Assembly: GCA_036266975.1 (NCBI GenBank)
Contig: DATAWZ010000189.1
Location: forward strand, 1 to 30,257
Length of the DNA: 30,257 bases
From: DATAWZ01 sp036266975
Lineage (GTDB): Bacteria > Actinomycetota > Thermoleophilia > Solirubrobacterales > Solirubrobacteraceae
Direction of reading: 5' to 3'
Below, piece by piece: positions 7,446-14,810 of the stretch. The notes under the pieces are model-generated. The model was not told where the DNA came from and did not search any database. It saw nothing but the letters and a program-made list of their open reading frames with translations. The position numbers and the translations under genes are program-made. Numbering within the stretch: the first letter of the stretch is position 1; the number at the start of each line of letters is the position of its first letter.

Positions 7446-7970
7446 GTGATCTGGGTCGGCGCCGGGATCTTCGCGGTCGCGGTGGCGGCCAACTGCGCCA
7501 GCGTCCACGCGCAGAAGCGCCACCGCGTCTACGACCGCCTGGGGCGCTGGGGCTGGCCCGCGCACATCGTCCTGCTCGTGCTCGTCTGGGGCGCGGCGGT
7601 CGTGTGCCTCGCGCTCGCGGGCGACAAGGCCACCTGGCCCATGGCCGGTTGGGTGCGCCCGATCGGATGGGTGGTCGGGGCGCTGGCCTCGCTCATCTTC
7701 GGGACGGCGTTGCGCGAGCTCGGCCTGCAGTCGCTGTTCAACGGCAACTTCTTCGGGCGCGGCGCCTACAGCGACCACGGGATCTACCGTCGGCTCGCCA
7801 ACCCGATGTACGACGCGTTCCTGCTCGCCTTCGTGAGCATCGCGCTGCGGCGCGCCGACGCGGTCTACTTCCTGCTCGCGGTCGAGAGCCTGATCCTGCT
7901 CAACGTGATCGAGGCGCGCGTCGAGCGCGTCGAGGGCGTCGACGCTCCGCCCTGGTGGCGAATCGTCTAG
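7446..7970 (+). CDS. Isoprenylcysteine methyltransferase-like membrane protein
   Basis: A 174-residue integral membrane protein with about four hydrophobic segments (residues ~2-20, 38-58, 70-92, 124-150). The C-terminal half has the layout of the ICMT/phospholipid methyltransferase superfamily: a GIYRRLANPMYDAFLLAF motif, equivalent to the usual G-x-Y-x-x-x-R-H-P-x-Y, followed by a late ESLILLNVIEARVE helix carrying acidic residues. The motif histidine is replaced by Asn (ANPMY), so enzymatic activity is uncertain. The GTG at 7446 has GAGG five bases upstream. It follows the secreted hydrolase by 16 bp, suggesting one transcript. It converges with the zinc-ribbon gene, with only 6 bp between stops. 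Confidence 0.6.
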   Translation: MIWVGAGIFAVAVAANCASVHAQKRHRVYDRLGRWGWPAHIVLLVLVWGAAVVCLALAGDKATWPMAGWVRPIGWVVGALASLIFGTALRELGLQSLFNGNFFGRGAYSDHGIYRRLANPMYDAFLLAFVSIALRRADAVYFLLAVESLILLNVIEARVERVEGVDAPPWWRIV

Positions 7971-7976
7971 CTCAGC

Positions 7977-8192
7977 TCAGTGAGCGGCGGTGGCGAGCTC
8001 GCCCGCCGCGCGCAGCGAGTGACCGCACGCCGGGCACTCGGCGGCGTCGTTGCGCACCGGGAAGTCGCACTCGGGACACTGCGGGGCCGCCGCGCGCGGG
8101 CGGCGCACCACCCGCACCAGCCCGGCGATGAGCAGCACGATCATCAGTGCCCCGAAGAACGCCTCGAAGGCGCAGATCGCCGCGAGGACCAT
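7977..8192 (-). CDS. Small membrane-anchored zinc-ribbon protein
   Basis: A 71-residue protein with one N-terminal membrane helix (MVLAAICAFEAFFGALMIVL, residues 1-25). A basic stretch and a zinc ribbon of two CxxC knuckles, CPECDFPVRNDAAECPACG (residues ~41-59), follow. The cytoplasmic ribbon probably binds zinc; the partner is unknown. Its ATG overlaps the stop of the upstream DUF2892 gene in a TGATG junction at 8190-8194, implying translational coupling. The frame is open further upstream but would overlap the DUF2892 gene almost entirely, so the ATG at 8192 is preferred. Confidence 0.7.
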   Translation of the reverse strand: MVLAAICAFEAFFGALMIVLLIAGLVRVVRRPRAAAPQCPECDFPVRNDAAECPACGHSLRAAGELATAAH

Positions 8193-8521
8193 CAGGCGCC
8201 GTCCTGCGTGGAGTCGGCGCCATCGGGGTTCGGCCAGATCACCGACCGCAACCCGCAACCGCGGCGCAGCAGGTAGGAGGACGGGCAGAAGCCGCGCACG
8301 ACGTAGATCCACTGGTTGACCCCGACGTAGCCGGTGAGCACCAGCCACCACGGCGAGACGGCGGCGGTCATGATCACCGAGAAGAGCGTGAGCGTGCCGG
8401 CGATGGCAAACAGCACTCGCTCCAGCGGCCAGCGCGCGGCGATGGCGGGACTCACCCGCAGCCGCTCCCTGACGCCCCGCACCGCGGGGAGTCGTCCGGT
8501 CAGCTCACTCGTCGCGTTCAC
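8192..8521 (-). CDS. DUF2892 (YgaP-like transmembrane) protein
   Basis: A 109-residue inner-membrane protein. After a basic N-terminus it has two hydrophobic segments (residues ~35-55 and 57-75) and then GFCPSSYLLRR, the signature ending of the DUF2892 family (also found in the membrane part of YgaP). A further CGLRSVIWPNPDG tail follows. In YgaP this element anchors a rhodanese domain; here it stands alone, so no enzymatic role can be assigned. The GTG at 8521 is supported by GGGAGG 4 bases upstream. It is the first gene of a two-gene unit with the zinc-ribbon protein and is divergent from the SRPBCC gene across 69 bp. Confidence 0.75.
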   Translation of the reverse strand: MNATSELTGRLPAVRGVRERLRVSPAIAARWPLERVLFAIAGTLTLFSVIMTAAVSPWWLVLTGYVGVNQWIYVVRGFCPSSYLLRRGCGLRSVIWPNPDGADSTQDGA

Positions 8522-8590
8522 TGGTCCTCCCTCGAAGTGGCCTCTGCCGTCCAATGATAGGCGGTCGCCCCGGCGTCCGTCACCGGTAAG

Positions 8591-9064
8591 GTGCACCCCA
8601 GCGTGAAGGCGGTCAGCCTCTCCAGCGAGTACAAGGGCAGCGCTGCCGGGGCGGACGCGGTGTGGTCCGATCTCGAGCTCTGGCCGAGGTTCATCGACGG
8701 CTTCGACCACGTCGTGCGCACCACCGGCAGCTGGCCGGAGGTCGGAGCGACGCTCACCTGGGAGTCGCGCGGCGGCGGGCGTGGAACGGTGGTCGAGCGC
8801 GTGGTCGAGCACCAGCCGGCGGAGCGGTTTCGGTTCGGGTTCGAGGACACGCAGATGGTGGGCGAGCGCGAGGTGCTGTTCGAAGACGTCGACGACGGCG
8901 GGGTGATCATCCAGGTCTCGCTGAGCTACGAGCTGCGCAAGCGCGGGCCGCTGGCGGCGGTGACCGAGCTCTTCTTCATCCGCAGCGCGCTGCTGGACGC
9001 GCTCAAGCGCGAGCTCGAGAGCTTCGGCCACGAGCTCGAGGTGCCCCACCCGCACCACTCGTAG
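8591..9064 (+). CDS. SRPBCC-fold (polyketide cyclase/dehydrase-like) protein
   Basis: A 157-residue soluble protein with the SRPBCC/START-like pattern. Residues ~22-40 read ADAVWSDLELWPRFIDGFDH, the usual first helix and strand. An alternating beta region follows (residues ~45-115, including VGATLTWESRGGGRGTVVER and RFRFGFEDTQMVGEREVLFE), then a long C-terminal helix (SALLDALKRELESFGHELE) that closes the ligand cavity. Such proteins bind hydrophobic ligands; the ligand here is unknown. GTG 8591 and GTG 8603 are both possible starts; the second has AAGG 11 bases upstream. It converges on the glycosyltransferase fusion gene. Confidence 0.7.
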   Translation: MHPSVKAVSLSSEYKGSAAGADAVWSDLELWPRFIDGFDHVVRTTGSWPEVGATLTWESRGGGRGTVVERVVEHQPAERFRFGFEDTQMVGEREVLFEDVDDGGVIIQVSLSYELRKRGPLAAVTELFFIRSALLDALKRELESFGHELEVPHPHHS

Positions 9065-9092
9065 CGCTCCGAGGCCGGGCTGACACGCGCTC

Positions 9093-9187
9093 GGCGCACA
9101 AGAGCCAGGACGCGCTCGGCTTCCGGCGCGGCGCCGCCGCCACGCGTCCTGAAAAGCACGCGCCAGGCGCACAAGATCCACGACGCG
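9093..9187. repeat. 22-nt direct repeat flanking an inverted repeat
   Basis: GGCGCACAAGAGCCAGGACG begins a 22-nt unit at 9093-9114 that recurs at 9166-9187 with two mismatches. Between them, CAGGACGCG (9106-9114) is perfectly complementary to CGCGTCCTG (9143-9151), and the loop contains a GC-rich GGCGCGGCGCCGCC hairpin. The plus-strand stem is followed by AAAA. The location between convergent genes fits a bidirectional terminator; the direct repeat is unexplained. Confidence 0.5.
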
Positions 9188-9193
9188 GCGTAG

Positions 9194-10504
9194 TCAGCGG
9201 GCGTGGGGGTATAGGCGCGCGAGGCGGCGCGGCTCCACGCCGGCGATGAACAGCCAGCGGATGACCACCCAGGAGCCGATCGTCCGCGCCAGGCCGTAGC
9301 GCTCCCAGCGCCGCGCCGAGGTGCGCGCCGGTCCGGGCAGGCAGCGGGTCGGCCCGTCGCGCTGGAGCCGGCGCACGAGGTCGTAGTCCTCCATGATCGG
9401 CAGCGGGCGATAGCCGCCGAGGCGCTCGAACGCCGCGCGGCGCAGCCAGATCGCCGAGTCGCCGTAGTAGATCCCGGCGCGGCGCTGCAGCGCATACCAG
9501 CGCCCGAGCAGTCGCGAGAAGCGATCCTCGCCGTCGAAGCGCAGCGCGAAGTTGCCGCCGAGCAGCGCCGGGTCGGCGAGCGCGGCGGTCACGCTCGCGT
9601 GGGCACCGGCGGGCAGGCGGGTGTCGGCGTGCAGGAAGAGCACGACCTCTCCCCCGGCCACCGCCGCGCCGGCGTTCATCTGGTTGGCGCGCCCGCGCGG
9701 CGCGTGCACGATCCGCGGCGCGCTCGGATGAGCGCCGGCCAGCTCGCACGTGCGATCGCTCGAGCCCCCGTCGGCGACGATCCGCTCCCAGCGCCCGGGC
9801 AACGAGGCGAGGTGGTCGAGAAGCCCGCCGATCATCGCCTCCTCTCCGAGCACCGGCACGACGATCGACACGAGCGGCTCGAGCGCGCGCCGCAGCGCCG
9901 CCGGGCAGCGCGGGTCCGCGCGCAGCGCGAGCGCGTCCGCGGGCGTGTCGAGGTCGCGCACGGCGTCGAGGATCGCCACCGTCAGCCCTGCCTGCTGGAG
10001 CGCCCGCCGCGTGAGCTCGAGCACGCGCCGTCCTCCCCACTCCGGCGCGGACAGCTCGAACGCCGCGGGCAGCTCGCGCGCGAGCGCGATCAGCACGTAG
10101 CCGCCGTCCCGGGCGGGAACGATCGCGGCGTCGTGGCCGGCGGCCAGCGCCGCCTCGGCGGCGGCGAGGTGGCGGGGCCCGAGCAGCGGCGCGTCGGTGC
10201 CGATCACCGCCACCGGTCCGTCGTGCACGGCGAGGATGTGTCCCGCGGCGGCGGCCATTCGCGCGCCCAGCTCGCCGTCGGCCTGGGCGAAGCGCTCCAC
10301 TCGGCCGGGCACCAGCCCCTCGAACGCGGCGTCCGGCGGCGTGAGGGCGAGCCAGGTGGGCGCGGCCGCGGCCGACCACGCGAGCGTGTGGCGGATCAGC
10401 TCACCCTGCAGCCGCGCGGCGCCCTCGGCGCCGAGCAGCGGCTCAAGGCGCGTCTTGGCCGCCCCGGGCACGGGCGCGCGGGCCATGACCACGACGCCGA
10501 TCAC
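9194..10504 (-). CDS. DUF2064 (CofC-like) transferase fused to family 2 glycosyltransferase
   Basis: A 436-residue two-domain protein. Residues ~1-205 are a DUF2064/TIGR04282-type domain: MARAPVPGAAKTRLEPLLG near the start, the GTDAP motif (~102), and DGGYVLI (~133). This group resembles nucleotidyltransferases such as CofC. Residues ~210-436 are a GT-A glycosyltransferase of the TIGR04283 type: LVSIVVPVLGEEAMIGGLL, DGGSSDRT, the LFLHADTRLP metal-binding region, and YGDSAIWLRRAAFERLGGY. The two families are typically called radical SAM/selenodomain-associated transferases 1 and 2 and are usually separate genes. The GTG at 10504 overlaps the stop of the upstream CDP-alcohol gene by 4 bp (GTGA). 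It is the last gene of a four-gene operon that includes a radical SAM protein. Substrates are unknown. Confidence 0.8.
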   Translation of the reverse strand: MIGVVVMARAPVPGAAKTRLEPLLGAEGAARLQGELIRHTLAWSAAAAPTWLALTPPDAAFEGLVPGRVERFAQADGELGARMAAAAGHILAVHDGPVAVIGTDAPLLGPRHLAAAEAALAAGHDAAIVPARDGGYVLIALARELPAAFELSAPEWGGRRVLELTRRALQQAGLTVAILDAVRDLDTPADALALRADPRCPAALRRALEPLVSIVVPVLGEEAMIGGLLDHLASLPGRWERIVADGGSSDRTCELAGAHPSAPRIVHAPRGRANQMNAGAAVAGGEVVLFLHADTRLPAGAHASVTAALADPALLGGNFALRFDGEDRFSRLLGRWYALQRRAGIYYGDSAIWLRRAAFERLGGYRPLPIMEDYDLVRRLQRDGPTRCLPGPARTSARRWERYGLARTIGSWVVIRWLFIAGVEPRRLARLYPHAR

Positions 10505-11298
10505 GACGCGAGCCGCGCTCCCCGCGCGAGCGCGCCGGCGGCGAGCGCGGCGCTCAGCGCGGCGCCGCCGCCCACCAGCGCGCTCCCGGCGCGTCGCTGG
10601 CCGGCGCCGGCGAGGATCCGCCCGCTCACGCGCGCCGGGACGAGCGCGCGCGCCGCATGCACGAGCACGCGGTCGGGCGCCTCGAGCTGGGCGAAGTAGG
10701 CGTGCAGGCCGCTGGCCAGCCCGACGGCGAGCCACAGCGTCTCGGCGCCCTGCGCCCAGCCCTCGAGCAGGCCGTGCCGGCCCGCGCCGCGCAGCGAGGC
10801 CGTCGCGAAGCAGACGTCGGCGATGCGGTCGAAGTCGTGCCCGGCCCGCGTCGGCTCGCCCAGCCGCGCTAGCGGTCCGTCGAGCACGTCACAGACGCCG
10901 GCGAGGGCACAGGTCAGCGCGTCCGGACGCTGCCAGGCGAGCGGCACCAGCCAGGCACGGGCGAGGGTCAGCGCGTCGGCCGGGCCGAGCGGCCGCGGAC
11001 GGCCCTCCTCGGTCTCGACCATCCCCAGGTGCCAGTCGAGCATCAGCGCGCAGGCGCACCACCACAGAAGGCCGGCGCGCCTGCGCCGCCGCACCGACGG
11101 GAGCGGCGCCGCCCAGGCGACGGCGCCGGCGGCGCACCAGCGCTGCGCCTGGCGGGCCAGCTCGGGCCGCGCGGCGCGCACCTGGTTGGCGCGCCGCTGC
11201 GAGGCGAGCAGGAACCGCCCCACCGCCGCCGGGGAGTAGCCGCCCCCGCGCAGGGTCGCGAGCTGCTCGCGCGTCCAGTGCTGCCCGTCGGTGGTCAT
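10501..11298 (-). CDS. CDP-alcohol phosphatidyltransferase family protein
   Basis: A 265-residue protein that carries the complete CDP-OH-P transferase motif within DVLDGPLARLGEPTRAGHDF followed by DRIAD (D-x2-D-G-x2-A-R-x7-G-x3-D-x3-D). This family joins a CDP-activated lipid or alcohol to an alcohol acceptor at the membrane. Several hydrophobic stretches (residues ~75-90, 145-160, 190-210, 240-262) fit membrane insertion. An unusual N-terminal ~70-residue helical extension (WTREQLATLRGGGYSPAAVG and after) precedes the catalytic part. The ATG at 11298 overlaps the stop of the radical SAM gene by 4 bp (ATGA), and its own stop overlaps the glycosyltransferase fusion, so it is tightly coupled. 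The acceptor is unknown. Confidence 0.75.
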   Translation of the reverse strand: MTTDGQHWTREQLATLRGGGYSPAAVGRFLLASQRRANQVRAARPELARQAQRWCAAGAVAWAAPLPSVRRRRRAGLLWWCACALMLDWHLGMVETEEGRPRPLGPADALTLARAWLVPLAWQRPDALTCALAGVCDVLDGPLARLGEPTRAGHDFDRIADVCFATASLRGAGRHGLLEGWAQGAETLWLAVGLASGLHAYFAQLEAPDRVLVHAARALVPARVSGRILAGAGQRRAGSALVGGGAALSAALAAGALARGARLAS

Positions 11299-12683
11299 CG
11301 AGTCAGCGGCAGCAGGCGCACCAGGCGTTCGTTCTCGAGCGGGTCAAGGACGGAGTGCTGCACGCACGCCGGCACGAGCTCGCCGGTCTCGGGGTGTCCC
11401 ATCGTGTAGAAGCAGGCCGAGAGCCGCTCCTGGGCCGCGCGAACCTCGGGGTCCTCGGCGGTGCGCCCAGCCTGCATCAGCTCCCACGCCGGGCGCACGA
11501 CGCGGGCGTCCATGAAGCTGTGCATCACGAAGGTCACCGGCCGCACGCCGTGGCGGCGGACGGCTCGCCAGCCGCCCGCGCGGCGCACGAAGCGCCTGGC
11601 CCACGCGGCGGCGAGCGGGAGAAAGCGCGGGCGGCGCGCGAGCGCGCGAACGAGGCGCGCGGCGCGCAGCGCGGGCGGGCCCTCGAAGTCCATGCCGCCG
11701 AAGGCCGCGTAGAACGCGTCGCGGGCGCGCAGGTCGCGGGGGTCGCGATCGTCGACGAAGGGCAGGCAACGCTCGCCGACGTAGCCCGCGTAGGCGACGG
11801 TGTTGCAGCGCGGGTCGCCGACGTCCCATGCCCGCGCCGAAAGCCGGCAGCCGGCCCCCGCCTCGATCTGCGCCCAGACGTGCTCGTCGGACAGCTCGTG
11901 GTAGTCATCCTTCCAACGCGCCTGGTTGCCGACGAACGCGGCCGGCTGGAAGGAGAACATCCGGTAGCCGTAGTCGTGGCAGTCGCGGATCATCTGGGCG
12001 ACCTCGTCGAGGTTGCGCGGGGTCACGGTCATGTTGTGCGCGAGGTAGTGGCCGACGCCGTGCTCGCGCTGCAGGCGCAGGAAGTGCTCGCAGAAGCGGC
12101 GCCGGTAGGGATTCAGCTCGGCCTCGCTGCGCGGCCGGCGCAGGCCGCGGCGACCGAACATCAGCCTGTCGAAGTGACCCGCGAAGGCGAGGTGGTCAAA
12201 GCGCGGGCGCCCGTCGGGACCGAGCGCGAGCGCCTCGAGGTACTCGTAGTCGAAATCGCCGTGCGAGAAGCTCATCGGCTTGCGCTCGTGGCGGCGCATC
12301 GCCAGCAGCGTCTGGGCATGCTCCTCGGGCGAGAGCAACGTCACCTCGCCGCCGATCAGCTGGGCGTGCTGGCCGGGCCCGCGGTGCGCGCGCAGCATGC
12401 GCATCTGGGCGTCGACCTCGGCGAGCGTGTGGGCGCCGTCGACGCGGACCCGGTTGGCCTCGCGCGAGTGGTAGCAGGGCGTGCAGGCCAGATCGCAGCG
12501 CGGGAACACACCGTGGGTGCCTTCGCAGCCGCAGCTGCGCCGGCCGAGCGTCTGGGCCGGCGTGCGGACGTGCTCGGGCAGCTCCTGCCAGCGGCGGTCG
12601 AGTGCCGCTCGCAGCTCGGGCGACTCCGGGCGCGTGGCGCGCTCGAGCGCCCGCGCGCGGCGGAGCAGATCGGCGATCCCCAT
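11295..12683 (-). CDS. Radical SAM protein of unknown function
   Basis: A 462-residue protein. The 4Fe-4S/SAM motif C-x3-C-x2-C appears as CDLACTPCYH (C63, C67, C70), preceded by two more cysteines in SCGCEG (C51, C53). A TIM-barrel-like body follows, with LIGGEVTLLSPEEHAQTLLA where radical SAM proteins place the GGEP-type SAM-binding motif. Next come NMTVTPRNLDEVAQMIRDCH and a C-terminal region with ACFYTMGHPETGELVPACVQ, whose cysteines may ligate an auxiliary cluster. The reaction is unknown. The ATG at 12683 has a weak ribosome binding site, 7 bp after the stop of the FAD oxidoreductase gene. The context with a CDP-alcohol transferase and a glycosyltransferase suggests modification of a lipid or sugar-linked intermediate, by inference only. 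Confidence 0.8.
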   Translation of the reverse strand: MGIADLLRRARALERATRPESPELRAALDRRWQELPEHVRTPAQTLGRRSCGCEGTHGVFPRCDLACTPCYHSREANRVRVDGAHTLAEVDAQMRMLRAHRGPGQHAQLIGGEVTLLSPEEHAQTLLAMRRHERKPMSFSHGDFDYEYLEALALGPDGRPRFDHLAFAGHFDRLMFGRRGLRRPRSEAELNPYRRRFCEHFLRLQREHGVGHYLAHNMTVTPRNLDEVAQMIRDCHDYGYRMFSFQPAAFVGNQARWKDDYHELSDEHVWAQIEAGAGCRLSARAWDVGDPRCNTVAYAGYVGERCLPFVDDRDPRDLRARDAFYAAFGGMDFEGPPALRAARLVRALARRPRFLPLAAAWARRFVRRAGGWRAVRRHGVRPVTFVMHSFMDARVVRPAWELMQAGRTAEDPEVRAAQERLSACFYTMGHPETGELVPACVQHSVLDPLENERLVRLLPLTR

Positions 12684-12690
12684 CTCGTGG

Positions 12691-14070
12691 TCACCCTATC
12701 CCTCGGGCGCGCAGGACCCACAGCGCCGCGCGCGTGAGCACGCGCATCCGCGCGCTGGTCAGCCCGGCGTACAGGTACTGGTCGGCCGCGCGCGCCGGCG
12801 CCTCCGCGAAGGTCGGGTAGGCGTGGACCGCGTGGGAGACGTCGTCGATCCGTCGGCCCACGGTGATCCACGCCGCCAGCTCGGCGATCGCCTCGCCCGC
12901 GTGCGGCGCGGCGATCGTCGCGCCGACGAGCCGCCCGCGAGGGTCGCCGATCAGGCGCGCGAGCCCGTCGCGCTCGCCGGCGACGATCGCCCGGTCCAGG
13001 TCGGCCAGGTCGAAGGCGGCGACGCGGGTGCGCTCGCCCCAGCGCGCCCGCGCCTGCGCCTCGGTTACCCCAACCCGCGCGATCTGCGGATCGGTGAACG
13101 TGACTCGCGGCACCGCCCGATAGTCGACCCGGCGACGCCCGGCGAACAGCGCGTTGACCGTCGCCACGCGAGCGTGGTAGGCGGCGACGTGGGTGAAGGC
13201 CATCGCCCCGGTCACGTCGCCGACCGCGTAGATACGCGGGGCGCTGGTGCGCAGGCGCTCGTCAACGCGGACCGCGCCGCGCTCGTCGGTGTGCACGCCC
13301 GCGCGCTCGAGCCGCAGGCCGCCGCTGTTCGGCGAGCGCCCCGCGGCGAGCAGGACCTCGCCGTCCGCCGCGTCGCTGGCCCCCTCGCCGAGCTGCACAC
13401 GCACCCCCTCGGCGGCCAGCCGGCGGGCGATCAGCGCGCTCGCGGCGGGCTCCTCGCCGGGCAGCAGGCGCGCTTCGCGCTCGCGCAGCGTGACCCTGCT
13501 CCCGAGCCGGGCGAACCCCTGCGCGAGCTCGCAGCCGACCGGGCCGGCGCCGAGGACGAGGAGCCGCGTCGGCAGCGCGCGCAGGTCCCAGATGGTGGCG
13601 GTGGTGAGCGCCCGCTCGAAGCCGGGCACCGGCGCCGGCCGCGAGCCGGTGGCGATGATCGCGCGGCGGAAGCGCAGAGCCCGGCCGCCGGCCGAGATGG
13701 TGGTCGCGTCCTCGAACTGCGCGGGAGCGAGGACGAGCTCCACCCCCGCCGCGCGCAGCCGCTCGGCCGAGTCCTGCGGCTCGATCGTGCGCTGGGCGCG
13801 CTCGATGTGAGCGATGACCGCGGCGAAGTCGATGTGCGGCTCGGTCGGCGTCAGGCCGACGGCGTCGGCCGTGCGCATGCGGTGCGCGAGCTCGGCCGCC
13901 GCGAGCAGGCTCTTACTCGGCGCGCAGCCCGTCCACAGGCAGTCGCCGCCCAGGCGAGACTGCTCGACCAGCGCCACGCGCGCGCCGGCGGCCGCGGCGA
14001 TCTGCGCGGAGACGAGCCCGCCCGTGCCGCCGCCGACGACGACCAGGTCGAACCGATCGCGGCCGATCAT
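12691..14070 (-). CDS. FAD-dependent pyridine nucleotide-disulfide oxidoreductase (mercuric reductase-like)
   Basis: A 459-residue class I flavoprotein disulfide reductase. It has an N-terminal FAD Rossmann motif (VVVGGGTGGLVSAQIAAAAG), the redox-active pair in GGDCLWTGCAPSKSL (C44 and C49), the NAD(P)H-binding LLVLGAGPVGCELAQGFARL, and the FAD-binding late motif APRIYAVGDVTGAM. The dimerisation domain ends with HAYPTFAEA carrying the catalytic His. No N-terminal heavy-metal domain and no C-terminal vicinal cysteines are seen, so a true mercuric reductase is unlikely. A dihydrolipoamide- or mycothiol-type disulfide, or an electron-delivery role for the adjacent radical SAM enzyme, is possible. 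The ATG at 14070 is divergent from the DedA gene across 38 bp. It is the first gene of the four-gene operon. Confidence 0.85.
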   Translation of the reverse strand: MIGRDRFDLVVVGGGTGGLVSAQIAAAAGARVALVEQSRLGGDCLWTGCAPSKSLLAAAELAHRMRTADAVGLTPTEPHIDFAAVIAHIERAQRTIEPQDSAERLRAAGVELVLAPAQFEDATTISAGGRALRFRRAIIATGSRPAPVPGFERALTTATIWDLRALPTRLLVLGAGPVGCELAQGFARLGSRVTLREREARLLPGEEPAASALIARRLAAEGVRVQLGEGASDAADGEVLLAAGRSPNSGGLRLERAGVHTDERGAVRVDERLRTSAPRIYAVGDVTGAMAFTHVAAYHARVATVNALFAGRRRVDYRAVPRVTFTDPQIARVGVTEAQARARWGERTRVAAFDLADLDRAIVAGERDGLARLIGDPRGRLVGATIAAPHAGEAIAELAAWITVGRRIDDVSHAVHAYPTFAEAPARAADQYLYAGLTSARMRVLTRAALWVLRARGIG

Positions 14071-14108
14071 CGGGCGGGCGGGCTGGGGTGTGAGACCATG
14101 GCCCCGGG

Positions 14109-14810
14109 ATGACCGCCCACGCCATCGCCGCCAGCGCGTTCCTCAGTACGCGGCAGATCGATCACCTGCTCGCGGTGTGGGGCTATCCGGTCGTGTTCCT
14201 GCTCGTCGCGGTCGAGAGCCTCGGCGTGCCCTGCCCGGGCGAGACCGCGCTCATATCGGCGGCGGCGTACGCCGGCACCACGCATCACCTGAGCATCGCC
14301 GGCGTCGTCGCGGTGGCCGCGGCAGGGGCGATCATCGGGGACAGCGCGGGGTTCTGGATCGGGCGCTGGGGCGGCCGGCGACTGCTCGTGCGCTACGGGC
14401 GCTGCGTCCGCCTGACCGAGCGGCGCCTCGCGCTGGGCCAGTCGCTGTTCACCCGTCACGGGCCGGTGCTCGTGTTCGTCGGGCGCTTCATCACCGGCCT
14501 GCGGACGTGGACCGCCGTGCTCGCGGGCACGATGCGCATGCCCTGGCGGCGGTTTCTCATCTTCAACGTCAGCGGCGGCGTGGCCTGGGCCCTGCTGTAC
14601 GGCCTGGGCAGCTATTACCTCGGCCCCACGCTGTGGCGAGCGGGAACAGGCGTTGACATCGCGCTCGGCGTGTTCGCCGTCGCGTGGATCGTCCTGCTGG
14701 GGCTGCTGGTGCGGCGGGCGGAGAAGCGCGCGCGGGCCGATCAGGCCGGCCGGCCCGACGGCGCCATGGCGTACCAAAGCCCGCCGTCCATATCGAGCGC
14801 CTCACCCTGA
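14109..14810 (+). CDS. DedA family membrane protein
   Basis: A 233-residue polytopic protein of the DedA/SNARE-associated (PF09335) family. Seen are the early GYPVVFLLVAVESLGVPCPG segment with the conserved E-x-x-x-x-P-x-P-G-E pattern, GAIIGDSAGFWIGRWGGRRL, and the signature GRFITGLRTWTAVLAGTMRM. The last membrane helix is GVFAVAWIVLLGLLVRRAE. DedA proteins act in membrane lipid homeostasis, some as flippases of undecaprenyl phosphate or phospholipids. The last 70 bp overlap antisense with the lipoprotein gene, whose C-terminus is conserved, so the DedA tail after ~residue 210 is probably a nonconserved extension. The ATG start at 14109 leaves 38 bp to the divergent oxidoreductase. Confidence 0.85.
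   Translation: MTAHAIAASAFLSTRQIDHLLAVWGYPVVFLLVAVESLGVPCPGETALISAAAYAGTTHHLSIAGVVAVAAAGAIIGDSAGFWIGRWGGRRLLVRYGRCVRLTERRLALGQSLFTRHGPVLVFVGRFITGLRTWTAVLAGTMRMPWRRFLIFNVSGGVAWALLYGLGSYYLGPTLWRAGTGVDIALGVFAVAWIVLLGLLVRRAEKRARADQAGRPDGAMAYQSPPSISSASP

Noticed and set aside
10197..12737. 846-codon plus-strand open frame across the radical SAM and CDP-alcohol genes
   Set aside because: It is antisense to genes with clear family motifs and its product is a low-complexity Arg/Ala/Ser/Pro chain, typical of shadow frames in GC-rich DNA.
12691..14070. True mercuric reductase
   Set aside because: There is no N-terminal heavy-metal domain, no C-terminal vicinal cysteine pair and no mer genes nearby.
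12481..14112. 543-codon plus-strand open frame over the FAD oxidoreductase gene
   Set aside because: It is antisense to a protein with intact FAD, NAD(P)H and redox-cysteine motifs, and has no recognisable domain.
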